From contig SCFE01000047.1 of NCBI GenBank assembly GCA_004352715.1, positions 805,246 to 869,245 on the forward strand: a DNA stretch of 64,000 nucleotides. Direction: 5' to 3'. The stretch is from Hofstenia miamia. Taxonomy: Eukaryota > Xenacoelomorpha > Acoela. Position 1 is the first letter of the stretch. Each line of letters begins with the position of its first letter. The notes under the pieces are model-generated. The model searched no databases. It was not told the DNA's origin and saw nothing but the letters and a program-made list of their open reading frames with translations. The position numbers and the translations under genes are program-made. Positions 23,781 through 35,811 of the stretch are shown here, in pieces.

Positions 23781-24325
23781 AAGGTTTTTTAGACAAAGCA
23801 GTGCTTATAAATTGTCTGTTGGAATGAATACATTTTTATGAATGTGATTTTTATATTTTTTTAACAATTTCTCTAAAAATATAATACATGTACATGTTTA
23901 ATATAATGAAAAGTAAAGCCTACTTTAAGAGACCACCTCATACGTATGAGACCATATTTATGAAGTTATTCAAAGGAGGTGTTCAGCGCACAAACCATGT
24001 ATAGTAGGTAGCATTAAACAGTTTTTCAACTGTAGTAAGATTCAACTTAAGTGATCAAGGCATCAAATGCCGTAGCGGTTGTCCAAAGCAGAGGTTGATA
24101 AAAACATGATTTATTGAATAATTATTTCATTTTAACCCTTTGACCATCAAGTAAAATTTTACAAAAAATGCCCTGATTGAGGTGCTATTCATTAATTCAA
24201 TTATGCAGTTCTCTTTACATGATTCTCTGTCAGTGCTTACAAACAGTTGTTGATTACGTCACAAACTATAGATGTTACTTGTATTATGCTAATATGCTAA
24301 CAATAATTCACTTGATGCTACAGTA
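23781..24325. other. intergenic, nothing recognised
   Basis: No supported feature. A TTAACCCTTTG at about 24133 resembles a piggyBac end but is isolated. Confidence 0.4.
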
Positions 24326-24329
24326 TATA

Positions 24330-24379
<50 letters not shown>

Positions 24380-24380
24380 C
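24326..24380. repeat. (TA)n microsatellite
   Basis: TA run with a few interruptions, starting about 7 bp downstream (on the minus strand) of the proposed splice donor at 24388-24387. Confidence 0.9.
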
Positions 24381-24388
24381 ATAAATAC

Positions 24389-24803
24389 CTGAACATTTAT
24401 CAGGGAGCATATTCAGAAAGAAAACTTCAACATTTCCAATTTTCTCGACATTTGCAATGATTTTTTGAACCTCATTTATGTCTAACACTTCAGAATTTAT
24501 TTCCGTTTTAATAAAATTCAGAGTAAAGTTAAATCCAAGATAATTTGCAGTTGCATTGAAAATTGATGTCAGAGTACATTCATCTAAATTGAATTGTCCT
24601 CCATTAAAGCTTTCTTTTACAATGGCGCACTAGAAATTCTTAAATAAATTAAAAATTTGCAACATTCTTACAGTGGTATTCATAATATCCTCAAATACTG
24701 ATCGGAGAGAATCTTCAGTCGTAAGATTAAAAAATTTTCTATACTCTTCTACATGTGCCCTAACACTTTGCAAACACTCATCTAAAACTGGAAGTTTGAA
24801 ATA
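24389..24803 (-). CDS. two possible exons of a secreted or surface protein
   Basis: Proposed exons are 24803-24672 and 24629-24389 on the minus strand. Splice signals are good: acceptor TTTGTACCAG before 24803; donor ACT|GTAAGA at 24671-24670; acceptor ATTTCTAG before 24629; donor TCAG|GTATTT at 24388-24387. The intron between them would be only 42 bp. It is a multiple of three, but it contains an in-frame TAG, which favours splicing over read-through. The peptide has two Leu-Asp-Glu-Cys motifs, four Cys in total, and several Asn-x-Ser/Thr sites (NLT, NTT, NAT, NFT), suggesting an extracellular glycoprotein. I do not recognise the family. A pseudogene with one stop is the alternative. Confidence 0.4.
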
Positions 24804-24839
24804 CTGGTACAAATATATAGACATATATATTATCTTCAA

Positions 24840-26401
24840 TTTCTAAACACGCAAATCATTTAAAATATTTTTTCAAACAAAAAAATAAGGGAAATTTTTT
24901 TCAGAAATTTGTCAGACATTAGGTGAAATCAAGTTTATGATGGAAAAAGAACACATTGCCAATGAAACTTGCTTGATGTATCTCAAATCACAGAATGAAT
25001 TTGAAATATATTTGGAGAAGGCAAATACATGCATATGAATTCCGTTTAATAACATCATAAAATGCTAATCCAAATAAAGTAAACCAACATATTTAATATT
25101 GAAAGCGTTTAGTATATGTTATATATATATGTTATATATATATATTTTTTAAAAATAGAGCTGCTGTCAATGAATTACTAAAAATCATGATCAGCAACAT
25201 TTTGTTGCACATTAGTAGTTCAATATTTTAACTGCTTGCAATTCTAAATATAACTGAAAAAAACTACTAAAAATCTTTTTGGCCGAAATGTGTTTGCTTC
25301 TACTGCTTCTAGTTGTCTGCCATGTTAACTTTAAATACAAAATACAATTGATTCTGTGAATGAAATTGGAAAATTTTTTAAAAAACGCATTAAATTTTTA
25401 CCTAAAAACAAGGAAGAGCAAAGAACATAATATTTTGTATTCATTAATGAAAACTCCACCTGGAAAAAGTTGTATATCATTGTTTGGAATGCTGAAAACC
25501 AGTTGATGATAATGAACAAATATCAGAGCAAATATAGCTAAGCATGCTACTGAGTATGTTGAAGCTAAAATTTACCTAATATTTGTTAAAATTTTCAGTT
25601 TTTTGTATAAATGTTTCCAAAATTGCTAACAAAATAAAAGATTTAAATCATTTCTCTAATATTCCAAGAAGAATTGGTAAATTCATTTTTTACTGTTCTC
25701 TGATATGTAATACTGTGTATCATAGAAATGTCAGTGACATAGTGTTCAATACTCAAAAGTTATTCATATTTTTCTATTATTGAAACGAGAAAAATTGAGA
25801 ATCAAATTCAAATTATACATTTATTGTTGACAGTGGTAATTATATATTTATTTTTGCAATTATTGCTAAATAAGTTATATACACATCATTGCGTCAGGGA
25901 AAGAAATATCATAGTAAAAATAAATATACAAATATGAAAAAAGTAAATCTGGAAAAGGAATTGTAAAACTTCAAAAGTAGGCAGAAAGATATGAAAATGT
26001 AACATTTATTAGAAAAGGCAGTAACAAGTTTGTGTGCTTCTTCCTGCAGATTGCTTAGTCATCTTGAAAGCTATGCAAAAATTAGCAGAATTTTTATCAT
26101 TTTTAATTTATTAGTTTTTTCAAAAAGAAAATTATAATTTCATGTTCTAATGAAAAAATAGAAATGATATTTTTAAAATTTTTTTCATTTCTATACTGAC
26201 AAATATTTTGTAAACTATTTTTTTCATATTGGTTTATACTAAATCTGTTATTCATATTTTTGTAGAATAGTGTGGTGTGAAAATTGGTCATTCCTAAAAA
26301 TATCATTGTTTGGTTTTGCACAACAACTATTTAAAAGTTAGTTATCATCTGTAAAAAAGAGCAGCATAAATTGTAATTGTATGCTTAATTTAAAGCAATT
26401 G

Positions 26402-26402
<1 letters not shown>
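24840..26402. other. intergenic or intronic, nothing firm
   Basis: AT-rich. A short (TA)n lies near 25120-25145. Minus-strand frames at 25331-25519 and 26103-26321 show no motif. Confidence 0.4.

Positions 26403-26434
<32 letters not shown>
26403..26434. repeat. (TA)n microsatellite
   Basis: TA run directly before the first copy of the 106-bp duplication. Confidence 0.95.
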
Positions 26435-26435
<1 letters not shown>

Positions 26436-26436
26436 T

Positions 26437-26542
26437 CATTAACATTAAATTGGAATTAATTAAAATACACTAGCAATGAATATAGGTAAGAAATTTATAT
26501 GATGTTAAATTTAATATTTCAATGAAATAGTAATATCTACTC
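26437..26542. repeat. 106-bp duplicate on the left edge of a gap
   Basis: Identical to 26648-26753. Each copy is preceded by a TA run, and the 93-N gap 26543-26635 lies between. Best explained as one locus represented on two contig ends. Confidence 0.85.
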
Positions 26543-26647
26543 NNNNNNNNNNNNNNNNNNNNNNNNNNNNNNNNNNNNNNNNNNNNNNNNNNNNNNNNNN
26601 NNNNNNNNNNNNNNNNNNNNNNNNNNNNNNNNNNNTATATATATATA

Positions 26648-26753
26648 CATTAACATTAAATTGGAATTAATTAAAATACACTAGCAATGAATATAGGTAA
26701 GAAATTTATATGATGTTAAATTTAATATTTCAATGAAATAGTAATATCTACTC
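26648..26753. repeat. 106-bp duplicate on the right edge of a gap
   Basis: Second copy of 26437-26542. Confidence 0.85.
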
Positions 26754-26867
26754 TACAGATATTCATTAATGTAATGAAAAATGTTTTTTTCGAAATAAAT
26801 TTATTAAAATATTCACAATTCTTAATGAATTTTAAGTTCATAAAAATCATCACAGAATGCTTACCTA

Positions 26868-26937
26868 AGGGCTTTTGTGTGGTCATTGCTAAAAATGCTC
26901 TTTGAAAATTTATCATTAAATTTTCTAAAATTAATCT
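26868..26937 (-). CDS. possible small internal exon
   Basis: A 70-bp segment on the minus strand with acceptor TTGACTGTAG before 26937 and a near-consensus donor TTAG|GTAAGC after 26868. More than one frame is open, so the protein is uncertain. It lies between the PLAC8-like exon (33 kb) and the 24.4-24.8 kb exons on the same strand, so a shared gene is conceivable but unproven. Confidence 0.2.
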
Positions 26938-26953
26938 ACAGTCAAATTGCAAT

Positions 26954-27397
26954 TACATTAGTGAGAAGTGTTCATGTTGGGCACTCATATGTGTTCTAAA
27001 TATTGTTTATAAAGACACAGCTTATTGAAAAATATACCCACTAATGCCTGGAATTTAAAATTTGCAAATTTAGTCTTTGACAAAAATGAATTTTCTTTCT
27101 TACTTTTCCTACCTCGTTAGCATGTTGAAGTTAAAACCTTTTGTGATTTAATCAAGCATTGAATTGAAATTGATTTTTGGCAGTTATAAATATGACTATT
27201 TTGTTTTCCTGAAAATTCAAAATCAACATTTTTTGAAATACTTTAGGATAACTAAAATTAGTAAAATGGACTCATAATGTATAAGCATCATAATGTAAGT
27301 TTTCATATCCTTAAGGAAGTGATCTTTAGAATTGTATATTGACCAAATACAAATTGCTTTTAATTAATTCTATTATAAATGAACTATAGATACCCAA

Positions 27398-27429
<32 letters not shown>

Positions 27430-30400
27430 CAATTTATATTAAGTAGCAATGTGTTAATAAGACCAAATTTTATTACTTTAATATTTTCAAACTACCATTA
27501 GATGTAAATATTCAACAAAACAAAAATTCATTACATTTTAAAATCAAATATTGAACATCATTTCAATGGCTTTTTGGTATTACCCAAATTCAGATGAAAT
27601 TAGAGTCTTAAAAATAGTTTGTTGACATTTGAAATTGTAGGGTATATATAAAGCTATTTTCAAATAGAACTAACAAGTAAAGCAAATTTTAGCAACTGTA
27701 CATTAGGCAAATTTAATTATGTTCATGATGAAACCAGAGATCAATATTATTATGTCAAACAAAGTTAGTTTACTTAGAATAATAGCAATATCTGAGATGC
27801 AACAAAAAGGAAGCAATCTACTTGACTTGGGCCATTATCTGTAATCATGGCAATCTATCCCACTATTTCATGTTCAACTCTGACCATATTATCCACCTAC
27901 TATATTCCACAGCTCCCTTTTAGAAAAGTTTGCCTTATAATATCAACCTTCAAACAAACTGCAGTGATTGACCTGAAACCCTTTCATCTTTGGCTTGGTG
28001 TTCAATGCACTGAATAATGAAATTAAGCAAAAGAACATGAAATCAATGAATTCTTAGCTGGCATTATGTAAAAAAATAGTTATGCACCATTGTTTTAAGA
28101 CTAGTAGAACTTCAAGTAATATGGCAGAAGAAGCATAGACTTTGAAATATATCTCTGAAATTTTTGGATATCCAAAACATACTCTTATGTTACTCAAAAA
28201 ATAGTAAAAATTTTAAAAAATCTATGAAATTTAATCTCTCTTTTGTGCAACTAAGTTTCTCTTGAATTAATTTCAATCTCTCTTATGCAAAATTAAATAA
28301 CTCTGGTGAGAAATTAAATCTCTATTTTGTGAATTGGAGAGTGACAAGTGTAGACCAGAAAAAAAATGCACTAATTTGCAGTCTGAAATATTTCTGGGAA
28401 AACATCTCAGAAATCCCAACAACTCACATATCCAATTTCTTTTATGTTTCACCTCAACACTATGTGCCCATGAATATATTTATCATTGCAATACTTTTGA
28501 AATTGTTGTAAGATAACATCATAATAGTTAATCCAACATGAAATTCTGATTTTTGCAACAATAACTGCACATTTCTTTATGTATTTGTTCAATCAAATAA
28601 TTTTTATAACTAACAATAATCTTAATATAACTATTGAGTAAATATTCATACCTGCTGCTTCTGTTGAAATTATTGGCACCACTGTACCTAAATGATTATT
28701 ACAGTACATTTACAAGCTAATGATGTTACTGCAGAAACCCAACTTGTATTCTATTAGGTATGTTCACATATCAGATTCAATATAACAATAAACTAATATT
28801 TTTTTATATTGAATTTATCTGTTCAAGCTTCATTAGTTATTATATGTGATGACTGTTTAGAGTTATTTTACTATGAAAATTATTTTGCTTGAATTAAAAC
28901 CAAAATATAAAATTATAACATTTGAATTTATGTATTTTAGTAATTTCCATTGTCCATTATCTCTCATCAAAATAGGATACATATTCTTTCTCAATTGCCA
29001 TTTGTAACTACTTGAATATTGGTGAAATTAAAAAAATCTTTCTACATGATTACATTTGCAAAACAGTTTTGAATACAAAGAAAAACATTGACTTTGGATA
29101 AATTATGTTGGAAATTCCCTTAAAAGTATCTCCAATTAATATTTGAAATATATGTAGTTTTTCTGTTGAAATGGCACATATGTGGTTGAAATTTTGCAAC
29201 ATGTTACATTTTTCCTTTAACTTTAAATTACAAATAATTTCATTGATTAAATGCAAAGGCTTTGTATATACTTCTGCACAGGTTTGCATTAAATGTTCAC
29301 TTAGAAATTAAAGATATATGGGCACATATTTCTTCAACTATTCCATTAATTTGAAGATTTCTAAGTGTAGTTTGAAGCTACAACACGTCCAATTGTTCTT
29401 GGCTCCTCAATTTTGAATTTTTTTTCATAGATTAAAGAAACTTTTCTATAATTAATTTTGTTTATAGAAGCCGATAAAGTTAAAACACCTTTATAGTTAG
29501 TGTGCATGATGCTGCAATCACATGTTACTATTTCCCAATAAAAGGTTTTCTTTAAATTTCATAGTATGAATAATGAGGAAGTCTTTACACTCATTGCATA
29601 GCAGTGCTAATTTGATCACACAAACCATGACAGAGTGTGTGGTATCATAGCAGCAATGGATCAAGGGAATTCTTAGCTACTTAGGCCCTTATTCCTTCTT
29701 TACTACAAAAATAAATAGGAAGGAATTTTGGATTTTTTCTAAGGTAATGTACCTATATCACATTTATAATACTAAATTATGTAGCTCTAGTTGAGTCAAT
29801 TAATCAAAATATTATTTGCTTTGGGTAGGGAATTTTGATCATGCTCTATAGCAGAATACTATTTAAGGAACTCAGTGGATATTTCAGATACAATAAGCCT
29901 CTATATACCAAGTATGAAAATATTCTCAAACTTACTCTTTTCAAATTTTATATTAAAAACTTTAGTTATGTAACTTAAAAATTTGTTATAAAATTTGTCT
30001 AAATTTGCAAATATTTTTAGATACAGTATATCCTTTGCATAACTTCAGCTTATATTAATTATCATCAGTGAATATCAGTGTAATCTATCTAATGAATTAT
30101 CCTATATTTGATGAGTTAGGGCTGCAAGAAGTTAACTGCTTAATTAGATTATTAATTGGGTAAAACAAAGTTCAGACTTAGAGACACTATTTGTCGCTAC
30201 TCTTGTCAAAATGCATCAGAGAAACTGTAGCCAGAAGCTTATTCAAAATTAATACAGCAAAGGTTTAGTGGGTTGAAGCCAAAAGACAAAATAGCTAGTT
30301 TCACATAATCAATGTCATAAAACTTTCAGTTAATTGTGTTATTCAAAGGATCTGCAACTGTTTCCCTTTTGTAAAGAGCCTGACATATGAGCATTATTAA

Positions 30401-31284
30401 TGTCAGCAGAACTTCATTGTAAGCCTGCATCAGGGGAAAAGGTTTTTAAGGAATTCTCTCAAAGACTTTGAAGTTTGCATAGCAGTAATTGTGTCAATAC
30501 ACAAATGAAATGATTTTTCTTACCTGTAGGCTATTGATTAAAGGTGAATACATTCTCAAAACTGCAATAGGGAACAAGTTATTATGAAGATTGTAATGAA
30601 TAAAATATTACTATGTTAGTTAGATAAATTTGTAACAATATTGGAGTTTATATTTTAAGCAACACTAAGCACCAATCTGAGACAATAAGAGCACAATGCT
30701 TCAATATAATAGACATATATTTGTATGGAATAGAAATAATAGAAATTTCAGAATTTTTTATTGTACTAAATTAAGAAAAATTCTAAACTTGATTTCAAAA
30801 TTGTATGAAAATTCTATTGATATTAAAATATTATATAGGTTGTTGTTTTGATTAGCTCACAGCCTCAACATTGGCACATATGCTGTCAATAGATATATTT
30901 ATTATCTTCAAGAGATACTTATTAGGAATTGCCAATTTTGCCATAAAATGCAATAAACAGTATCAATTGGATTGTGTTCTAGGCTATTATCTTGCCATGG
31001 AAGCATGTTAATACTATTCTTCTTCAAAAACTAGGAAGCCATCCCAGCATTGCAATTTACAAAGAAAGAAAAAATACAACTTAGGCTATCTAAACTAAGT
31101 TTCAGTATATACATGTAGAAGAAAAGAAGAAGAAAAATCTATATTCAGAAATTGTTTTAACAATAATTAGAAATACTGATAACAAATTCTGAAAGCGTCA
31201 AGAAAGTATTACAAAATTAAACAAAAAAAAGAAAATGACAAATATTTACAAATAAAAAGTGGTTGACTTGGGCTATGACGATTG
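26954..31284. other. long AT-rich stretch, intronic or intergenic
   Basis: Holds a (TA)n at about 27403-27430 and repeated AAATTAAATCTCT-like motifs near 28230-28330. The minus frame at 29050-29289 and the plus frames at 28329-28516 have no motif or convincing splice context. No transposon termini were seen. Confidence 0.4.
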
Positions 31285-31641
31285 CTATTTTCTATTAATA
31301 GAGTAATCAGGATTATAAAATTTATAACCTCGCCATTTCAGTTTTTTTATATTATAAGTGCAAAAATATTTTTTAATATCCATTTTAAAGTTTTTTAATC
31401 TACTTATTTGTTTAATATATTTTGGTAATTCATTTCACATATTTATAGCTGTGTTTAGAAATGAATTTTTCATTATTTGCTTCTTATACCTAATAGGTTC
31501 AATTATGTGCGTTCTTTTATTTTGTTTATTGACTAATTTTGCAGCAAGAAAGTCATTTTTGTAGTATGGGAAGGTATTGTTAACTATTTTGAAGAACGTC
31601 GTTAAGACATTTATATGGATGTAACATTGCGGATGTAGAAA
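31285..31641 (-). pseudogene. LINE reverse-transcriptase ORF, C-terminal end
   Basis: From the gap at 31642 down to the TAG at 31287-31285, the minus strand encodes the end of a non-LTR retrotransposon ORF2. It has a Lys/Asn-rich thumb/connection region, then Asn-Glu-Leu-Pro followed by a basic LKNFKMDIKKYF helix. In intact elements of jockey/CR1-like clades the motif is Trp-Asn-x-Leu-Pro. Here the Trp codon is TGA (31437-31435), so this copy is dead. The RT domain would lie in the 1000-N gap. The plus-strand frame 31358-31564 is its antisense shadow. Confidence 0.7.
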
Positions 31642-32641
31642 NNNNNNNNNNNNNNNNNNNNNNNNNNNNNNNNNNNNNNNNNNNNNNNNNNNNNNNNNNN
31701 NNNNNNNNNNNNNNNNNNNNNNNNNNNNNNNNNNNNNNNNNNNNNNNNNNNNNNNNNNNNNNNNNNNNNNNNNNNNNNNNNNNNNNNNNNNNNNNNNNNN
31801 NNNNNNNNNNNNNNNNNNNNNNNNNNNNNNNNNNNNNNNNNNNNNNNNNNNNNNNNNNNNNNNNNNNNNNNNNNNNNNNNNNNNNNNNNNNNNNNNNNNN
31901 NNNNNNNNNNNNNNNNNNNNNNNNNNNNNNNNNNNNNNNNNNNNNNNNNNNNNNNNNNNNNNNNNNNNNNNNNNNNNNNNNNNNNNNNNNNNNNNNNNNN
32001 NNNNNNNNNNNNNNNNNNNNNNNNNNNNNNNNNNNNNNNNNNNNNNNNNNNNNNNNNNNNNNNNNNNNNNNNNNNNNNNNNNNNNNNNNNNNNNNNNNNN
32101 NNNNNNNNNNNNNNNNNNNNNNNNNNNNNNNNNNNNNNNNNNNNNNNNNNNNNNNNNNNNNNNNNNNNNNNNNNNNNNNNNNNNNNNNNNNNNNNNNNNN
32201 NNNNNNNNNNNNNNNNNNNNNNNNNNNNNNNNNNNNNNNNNNNNNNNNNNNNNNNNNNNNNNNNNNNNNNNNNNNNNNNNNNNNNNNNNNNNNNNNNNNN
32301 NNNNNNNNNNNNNNNNNNNNNNNNNNNNNNNNNNNNNNNNNNNNNNNNNNNNNNNNNNNNNNNNNNNNNNNNNNNNNNNNNNNNNNNNNNNNNNNNNNNN
32401 NNNNNNNNNNNNNNNNNNNNNNNNNNNNNNNNNNNNNNNNNNNNNNNNNNNNNNNNNNNNNNNNNNNNNNNNNNNNNNNNNNNNNNNNNNNNNNNNNNNN
32501 NNNNNNNNNNNNNNNNNNNNNNNNNNNNNNNNNNNNNNNNNNNNNNNNNNNNNNNNNNNNNNNNNNNNNNNNNNNNNNNNNNNNNNNNNNNNNNNNNNNN
32601 NNNNNNNNNNNNNNNNNNNNNNNNNNNNNNNNNNNNNNNNN
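31642..32641. other. assembly gap, 1000 N
   Basis: Round-number gap, so the true size is unknown. It likely holds the body of the LINE and perhaps later exons of the PLAC8-like gene. Confidence 0.95.
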
Positions 32642-32919
32642 AATATATTCATAAAGTAATATATGTTAAAAATATCTGCAAAATGAAAATCGGAGCAATT
32701 TCTTAGAAAATACATTGAATTAACTAGGAAAAATAGGAAAAAAAGTAATAATCTCAAACAGTTTAACAAAGACATTATAATTATTATGTTTTTCAAAAAC
32801 TTAGGAAGGAATATATTAATGAAATCCTAGTTTACCTTCAAATTTCAGCTTCAATTAGTTGAATTAGCATCTTAAAATATGAATATTGAAAAGAAGTTTT
32901 CATGTTGATATTCAAATAA
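32642..32919. other. intron or intergenic, nothing recognised
   Basis: AT-rich, with no supported feature. Confidence 0.4.
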
Positions 32920-32921
32920 TG

Positions 32922-32949
<28 letters not shown>
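32920..32949. repeat. (TA)n microsatellite starting at a splice donor
   Basis: On the minus strand the run begins with the GT of the proposed donor of the PLAC8-like exon (GTTAAG|GTATATA...). Confidence 0.9.
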
Positions 32950-32952
<3 letters not shown>

Positions 32953-33357
32953 AACACGCAGTAAAACCCTATAGTAGAAAAAGACGACAAGACAAGCCAA
33001 TATAATGAGGCTCATAATTCCAGAAATGATAGATCCAGTTGAATTACTTCCAATTGCAGCTATTACTGACGATTGAAGTGATTGTATAACTATCATTGCA
33101 ATTAAAGTGATAACTAAAACTTTTCCCCAAGTCTCTTGATTCACTTTTACTGACGTCTTATAAAGGGGGATACACGGAATAAATGTTGAAAGGAGACATG
33201 TTGTCAGATCATCAAAACATCCAAAAATCCCATGCTGAAACTCAGCTACGCTCTCTAAATTAAAATCTATGCAATAAGTTGAGATAATTTGAAATACTGT
33301 TGAAATAAATGAAAGTTTGTCGGTATATATTAAAAATGGAAAAATCTCTTTTGACAT
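32950..33357 (-). CDS. PLAC8-like membrane protein exon
   Basis: The core reads Glu-Phe-Gln-His-Gly-(Ile)-Phe-Gly-Cys-Phe-Asp-Asp...Cys-Leu-Leu-Ser-Thr-Phe-Ile-Pro-Cys-Ile. This matches the start of the PLAC8/cornifelin Cys-rich domain (W-x-x-G-L-F-x-C-x-x-D...C-L-L...C-P-C). Two hydrophobic segments follow, about 22 residues each (VLVITLIAMIVIQ... and SIISGIMSLIILACLVVFFYY), then YRVLLRVK. Family members usually continue with a second Cys-rich block (D-C...C-C...C-A-L-x-Q-x-x-R-E), so a downstream exon is expected, perhaps in the gap at 31.6-32.6 kb. The donor AAG|GTATAT follows 32950. The 5' end is uncertain: acceptors ending at about 33306, 33266 and 33254 are all possible, the last just before GAGAGCGTAGC. 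PLAC8 proteins are small membrane-associated proteins of varied function. The assignment rests on motif spacing. Confidence 0.55.
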
Positions 33358-33620
33358 AAAATTTCAAGCACATCTCTACCCATACAGTTATGTTTAAGGG
33401 CTCAATTAACAGTTTTCTTCTAACCTAACGCGAACAGCTCTAACTAAAAACATACTCAACACAAATAGAAGTTTTTAAATTCTGAATGAACCCAGTCACA
33501 GCTACCTTTCAGATTTTCTGAACAAGCCGTTGTTATCTGCAACTCTCCTATGATGCATTCAAATGCTGATAAAATGCGTTTAGATGTAAACTACAACAAA
33601 ATACTTAACTTAATGAGAAA
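33358..33620. other. upstream of PLAC8-like exon, nothing recognised
   Basis: No supported feature. Confidence 0.4.
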
Positions 33621-33755
33621 TTATTTGAGGTATTTTCGGTGTTGCCGGGGATCAAATACTTCCATACCCATATCAAATTCAATCCATAAAAATTTCCTTG
33701 GATCGATCAATAAAGGGTCCACATTCACAAGAAAAATACCCAGAACAAACTGCAT
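33621..33755 (-). CDS. short unrecognised ORF upstream of PLAC8-like exon
   Basis: 44 codons from ATG (33755) to TAA (33623-33621). Composition is good, with a hydrophobic start and then DPLLIDPRKFLWIEFDMGM and a basic end. It could be a first exon or a random frame. The antisense frame at 33550-33774 is longer but less protein-like. Confidence 0.2.
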   Translation of the reverse strand: MQFVLGIFLVNVDPLLIDPRKFLWIEFDMGMEVFDPRQHRKYLK

Positions 33756-34185
33756 AACACACGAACATTTCTAAGTTCTTTTGAGCACTTTAAAATAGAG
33801 ACAAAAAATTACACATTAGTCTCAATATGCGTGGTGGTTTAAGCAATGCATAATAGTTTGCTTATTATACCAAACATGTAATTAGCTCTAATGCTGTGAT
33901 GTGATTAACACTATGTCTTATAACATGATGAAATTTGTACAAAAAATGATTGTGAGTTAAATATCATTGTTTATTTTAAGATATTTTAATTAAGAATGCA
34001 TAAATGCGTGTTAGCAATTATTTTTTTATGGCATAATGACCCTTGGATATCCATAAGATAAATTTTCTGATCCATATACACAGCAACCCTGGCTATTATA
34101 CCCTTCGAAGTAAATATACACTCCTATTATAAATTGAGCAAATATTACCAATAATGAACTGTATCTATTAGTTAGAAAAACTAAC
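33756..34185. other. intergenic, nothing recognised
   Basis: No supported feature. Confidence 0.5.
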
Positions 34186-34265
34186 CCAACCAAGCTGAAT
34201 AGCTTTTCTTAAAAAAATAACTCAACCCAATCCATGGTTTGAGTCAATGTGTTTAAAACCCTGGT
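34186..34265. repeat. AACTCAACCCAATCCA repeat, copy 1
   Basis: Shares ACTCAACCCAATCCA and nearby AACCCAA(C) motifs with 47215-47340. Likely fragments of one MITE family. Confidence 0.45.
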
Positions 34266-34664
34266 AGCAATAGAAAATTTATTCAACTTTCTCGAATAGC
34301 AAATTTTTTTAATTTAAAAAGCCAATACCAATAAATGGCTGGAAGTTTTTGTGAAATACCAATTTCTTAAAACGATACTTAGGCAAAATACATGTTCAAT
34401 ATTGAAATTTCATCATTTTGTAGTTATATTAGATATGTATATTAAGATCGGCTTACTGCAACGAGGTATGAAACAAATTTTATATGCAATATATTAATGT
34501 TGATTTAAAAAAAGCAATTTTAAGATTTAGCAGTTTATTCAATCGACAATTCGCCTTTTCCCTCACATCTTTGCACATAGTTACTTTGTTTAATAAATTC
34601 AAAATGAATATGATTTTAATTGAGTAGTGTCCATCATGATGAAGAAAATAGAATAATGTTAGAT

Positions 34665-34812
34665 TTATGGTTTGAGGTAAGATTAGGGCTATGGCAGAAT
34701 TTAGTTTAAGGTTAGAGCTAAGTTTTAGATTAGGGTTTGGGTTAGGGATATTTTTAGTTAGGCTTGGAGCTAGGGTTATGGTTTGGAATATGTTTTAGAG
34801 TTCAGGTTTAAA
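34665..34812. repeat. degenerate TTAGGG-like tract
   Basis: The plus strand shows repeated G-rich hexamer variants (GATTAGGG, GGTTAGAG, GATTAGGGTTTGGGTTAGGG, GGTTATGG). This is a decayed telomere-like or G/T-rich minisatellite with no long perfect run. A weaker GGTTTAGGAAT tract lies at 37530-37650. Confidence 0.6.
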
Positions 34813-35811
34813 TTATTGTTAATGAATTAGCTAATTTTTGCAATAATGAGTGGGATGATAACGCAAAAGTAACAATATATAAAATTATATTAAAATACGG
34901 GAAGTTTACATGTTTCTATGCTAAAGAAAGTTTGTAAAATGTATGAACAGATAAAATTAATTAGTATATATTAAAGAAAATTGTTGAAAATTCGTTTTTG
35001 TTAAGAAGAGTACTCAACATAAACGTTTGTGTTCGACAATGAAAGAGAATTAATTGATATTAATAATTGACATAGCTTCCTATTAACATGATGTATTTCC
35101 AATATCTAAGTATGACACTAAGCATTGACAATTACTCTAAAACTTTAATTGCAAATAAAATCAGGGTAAAAACATTAAAAGTGATTTATGGAATTGTATG
35201 TCTCAAACATAGTTGTTTAGTTGTTTACTTTTCTTTTCCAAGAAAACCAATATTTAAGTAGTACACACTGCAACTGTCTGAAGAAAGAAGAAACGCCAAT
35301 TTGCTTTTTGCTTAGATTTTGTAGGTTGCCTGAGCAACAATACCCTTAGGAATTTAGTAGTTGTTCTTTCTAAGCAATCATTCAATGTGTTATCAAATAC
35401 AAAGTGCCGTTTTATAAATGTCTTAACATGGACGTAGTTAGGAAGCAGACGTCTGCCCTAACCTTTCAACATTTATAAGCGCAGATAACACAACCAAAAT
35501 AAGCAACTTGCAAAATTACTTAAATATTTAATAAATATGGCTAAATAGTGAATATTAAATACATACATGCAATGTGGCTATTAATTTGCACGTAAATTAT
35601 TAAATCATTGAAACATAAGAATGAAGTGTACCTTGTTGCTGCTCTTGTGTTGCCATTTTAAATGATTGGGTTTACTTTGGTGCTAAATAAATATTAGTAG
35701 AATGGTAGCAGATAATTGGTTAATGACAAAATAGCTGAGAGCAGAATTGTAAACATTAGTGTATGCATCTCTAGCATGCCGGATTTCAGTTTATTCATCT
35801 ACTTATCAGGA
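34813..35811. other. intergenic, nothing recognised
   Basis: No supported feature. Confidence 0.5.

Noticed and set aside
24133-24145. TTAACCCTTTG as a piggyBac terminus
   Set aside because: No inverted partner with TTAA nearby; too short to support.
31435-32796. 453-codon minus-strand ORF
   Set aside because: Most of it is N gap; the only real content is the LINE tail on one side and unassigned sequence on the other.
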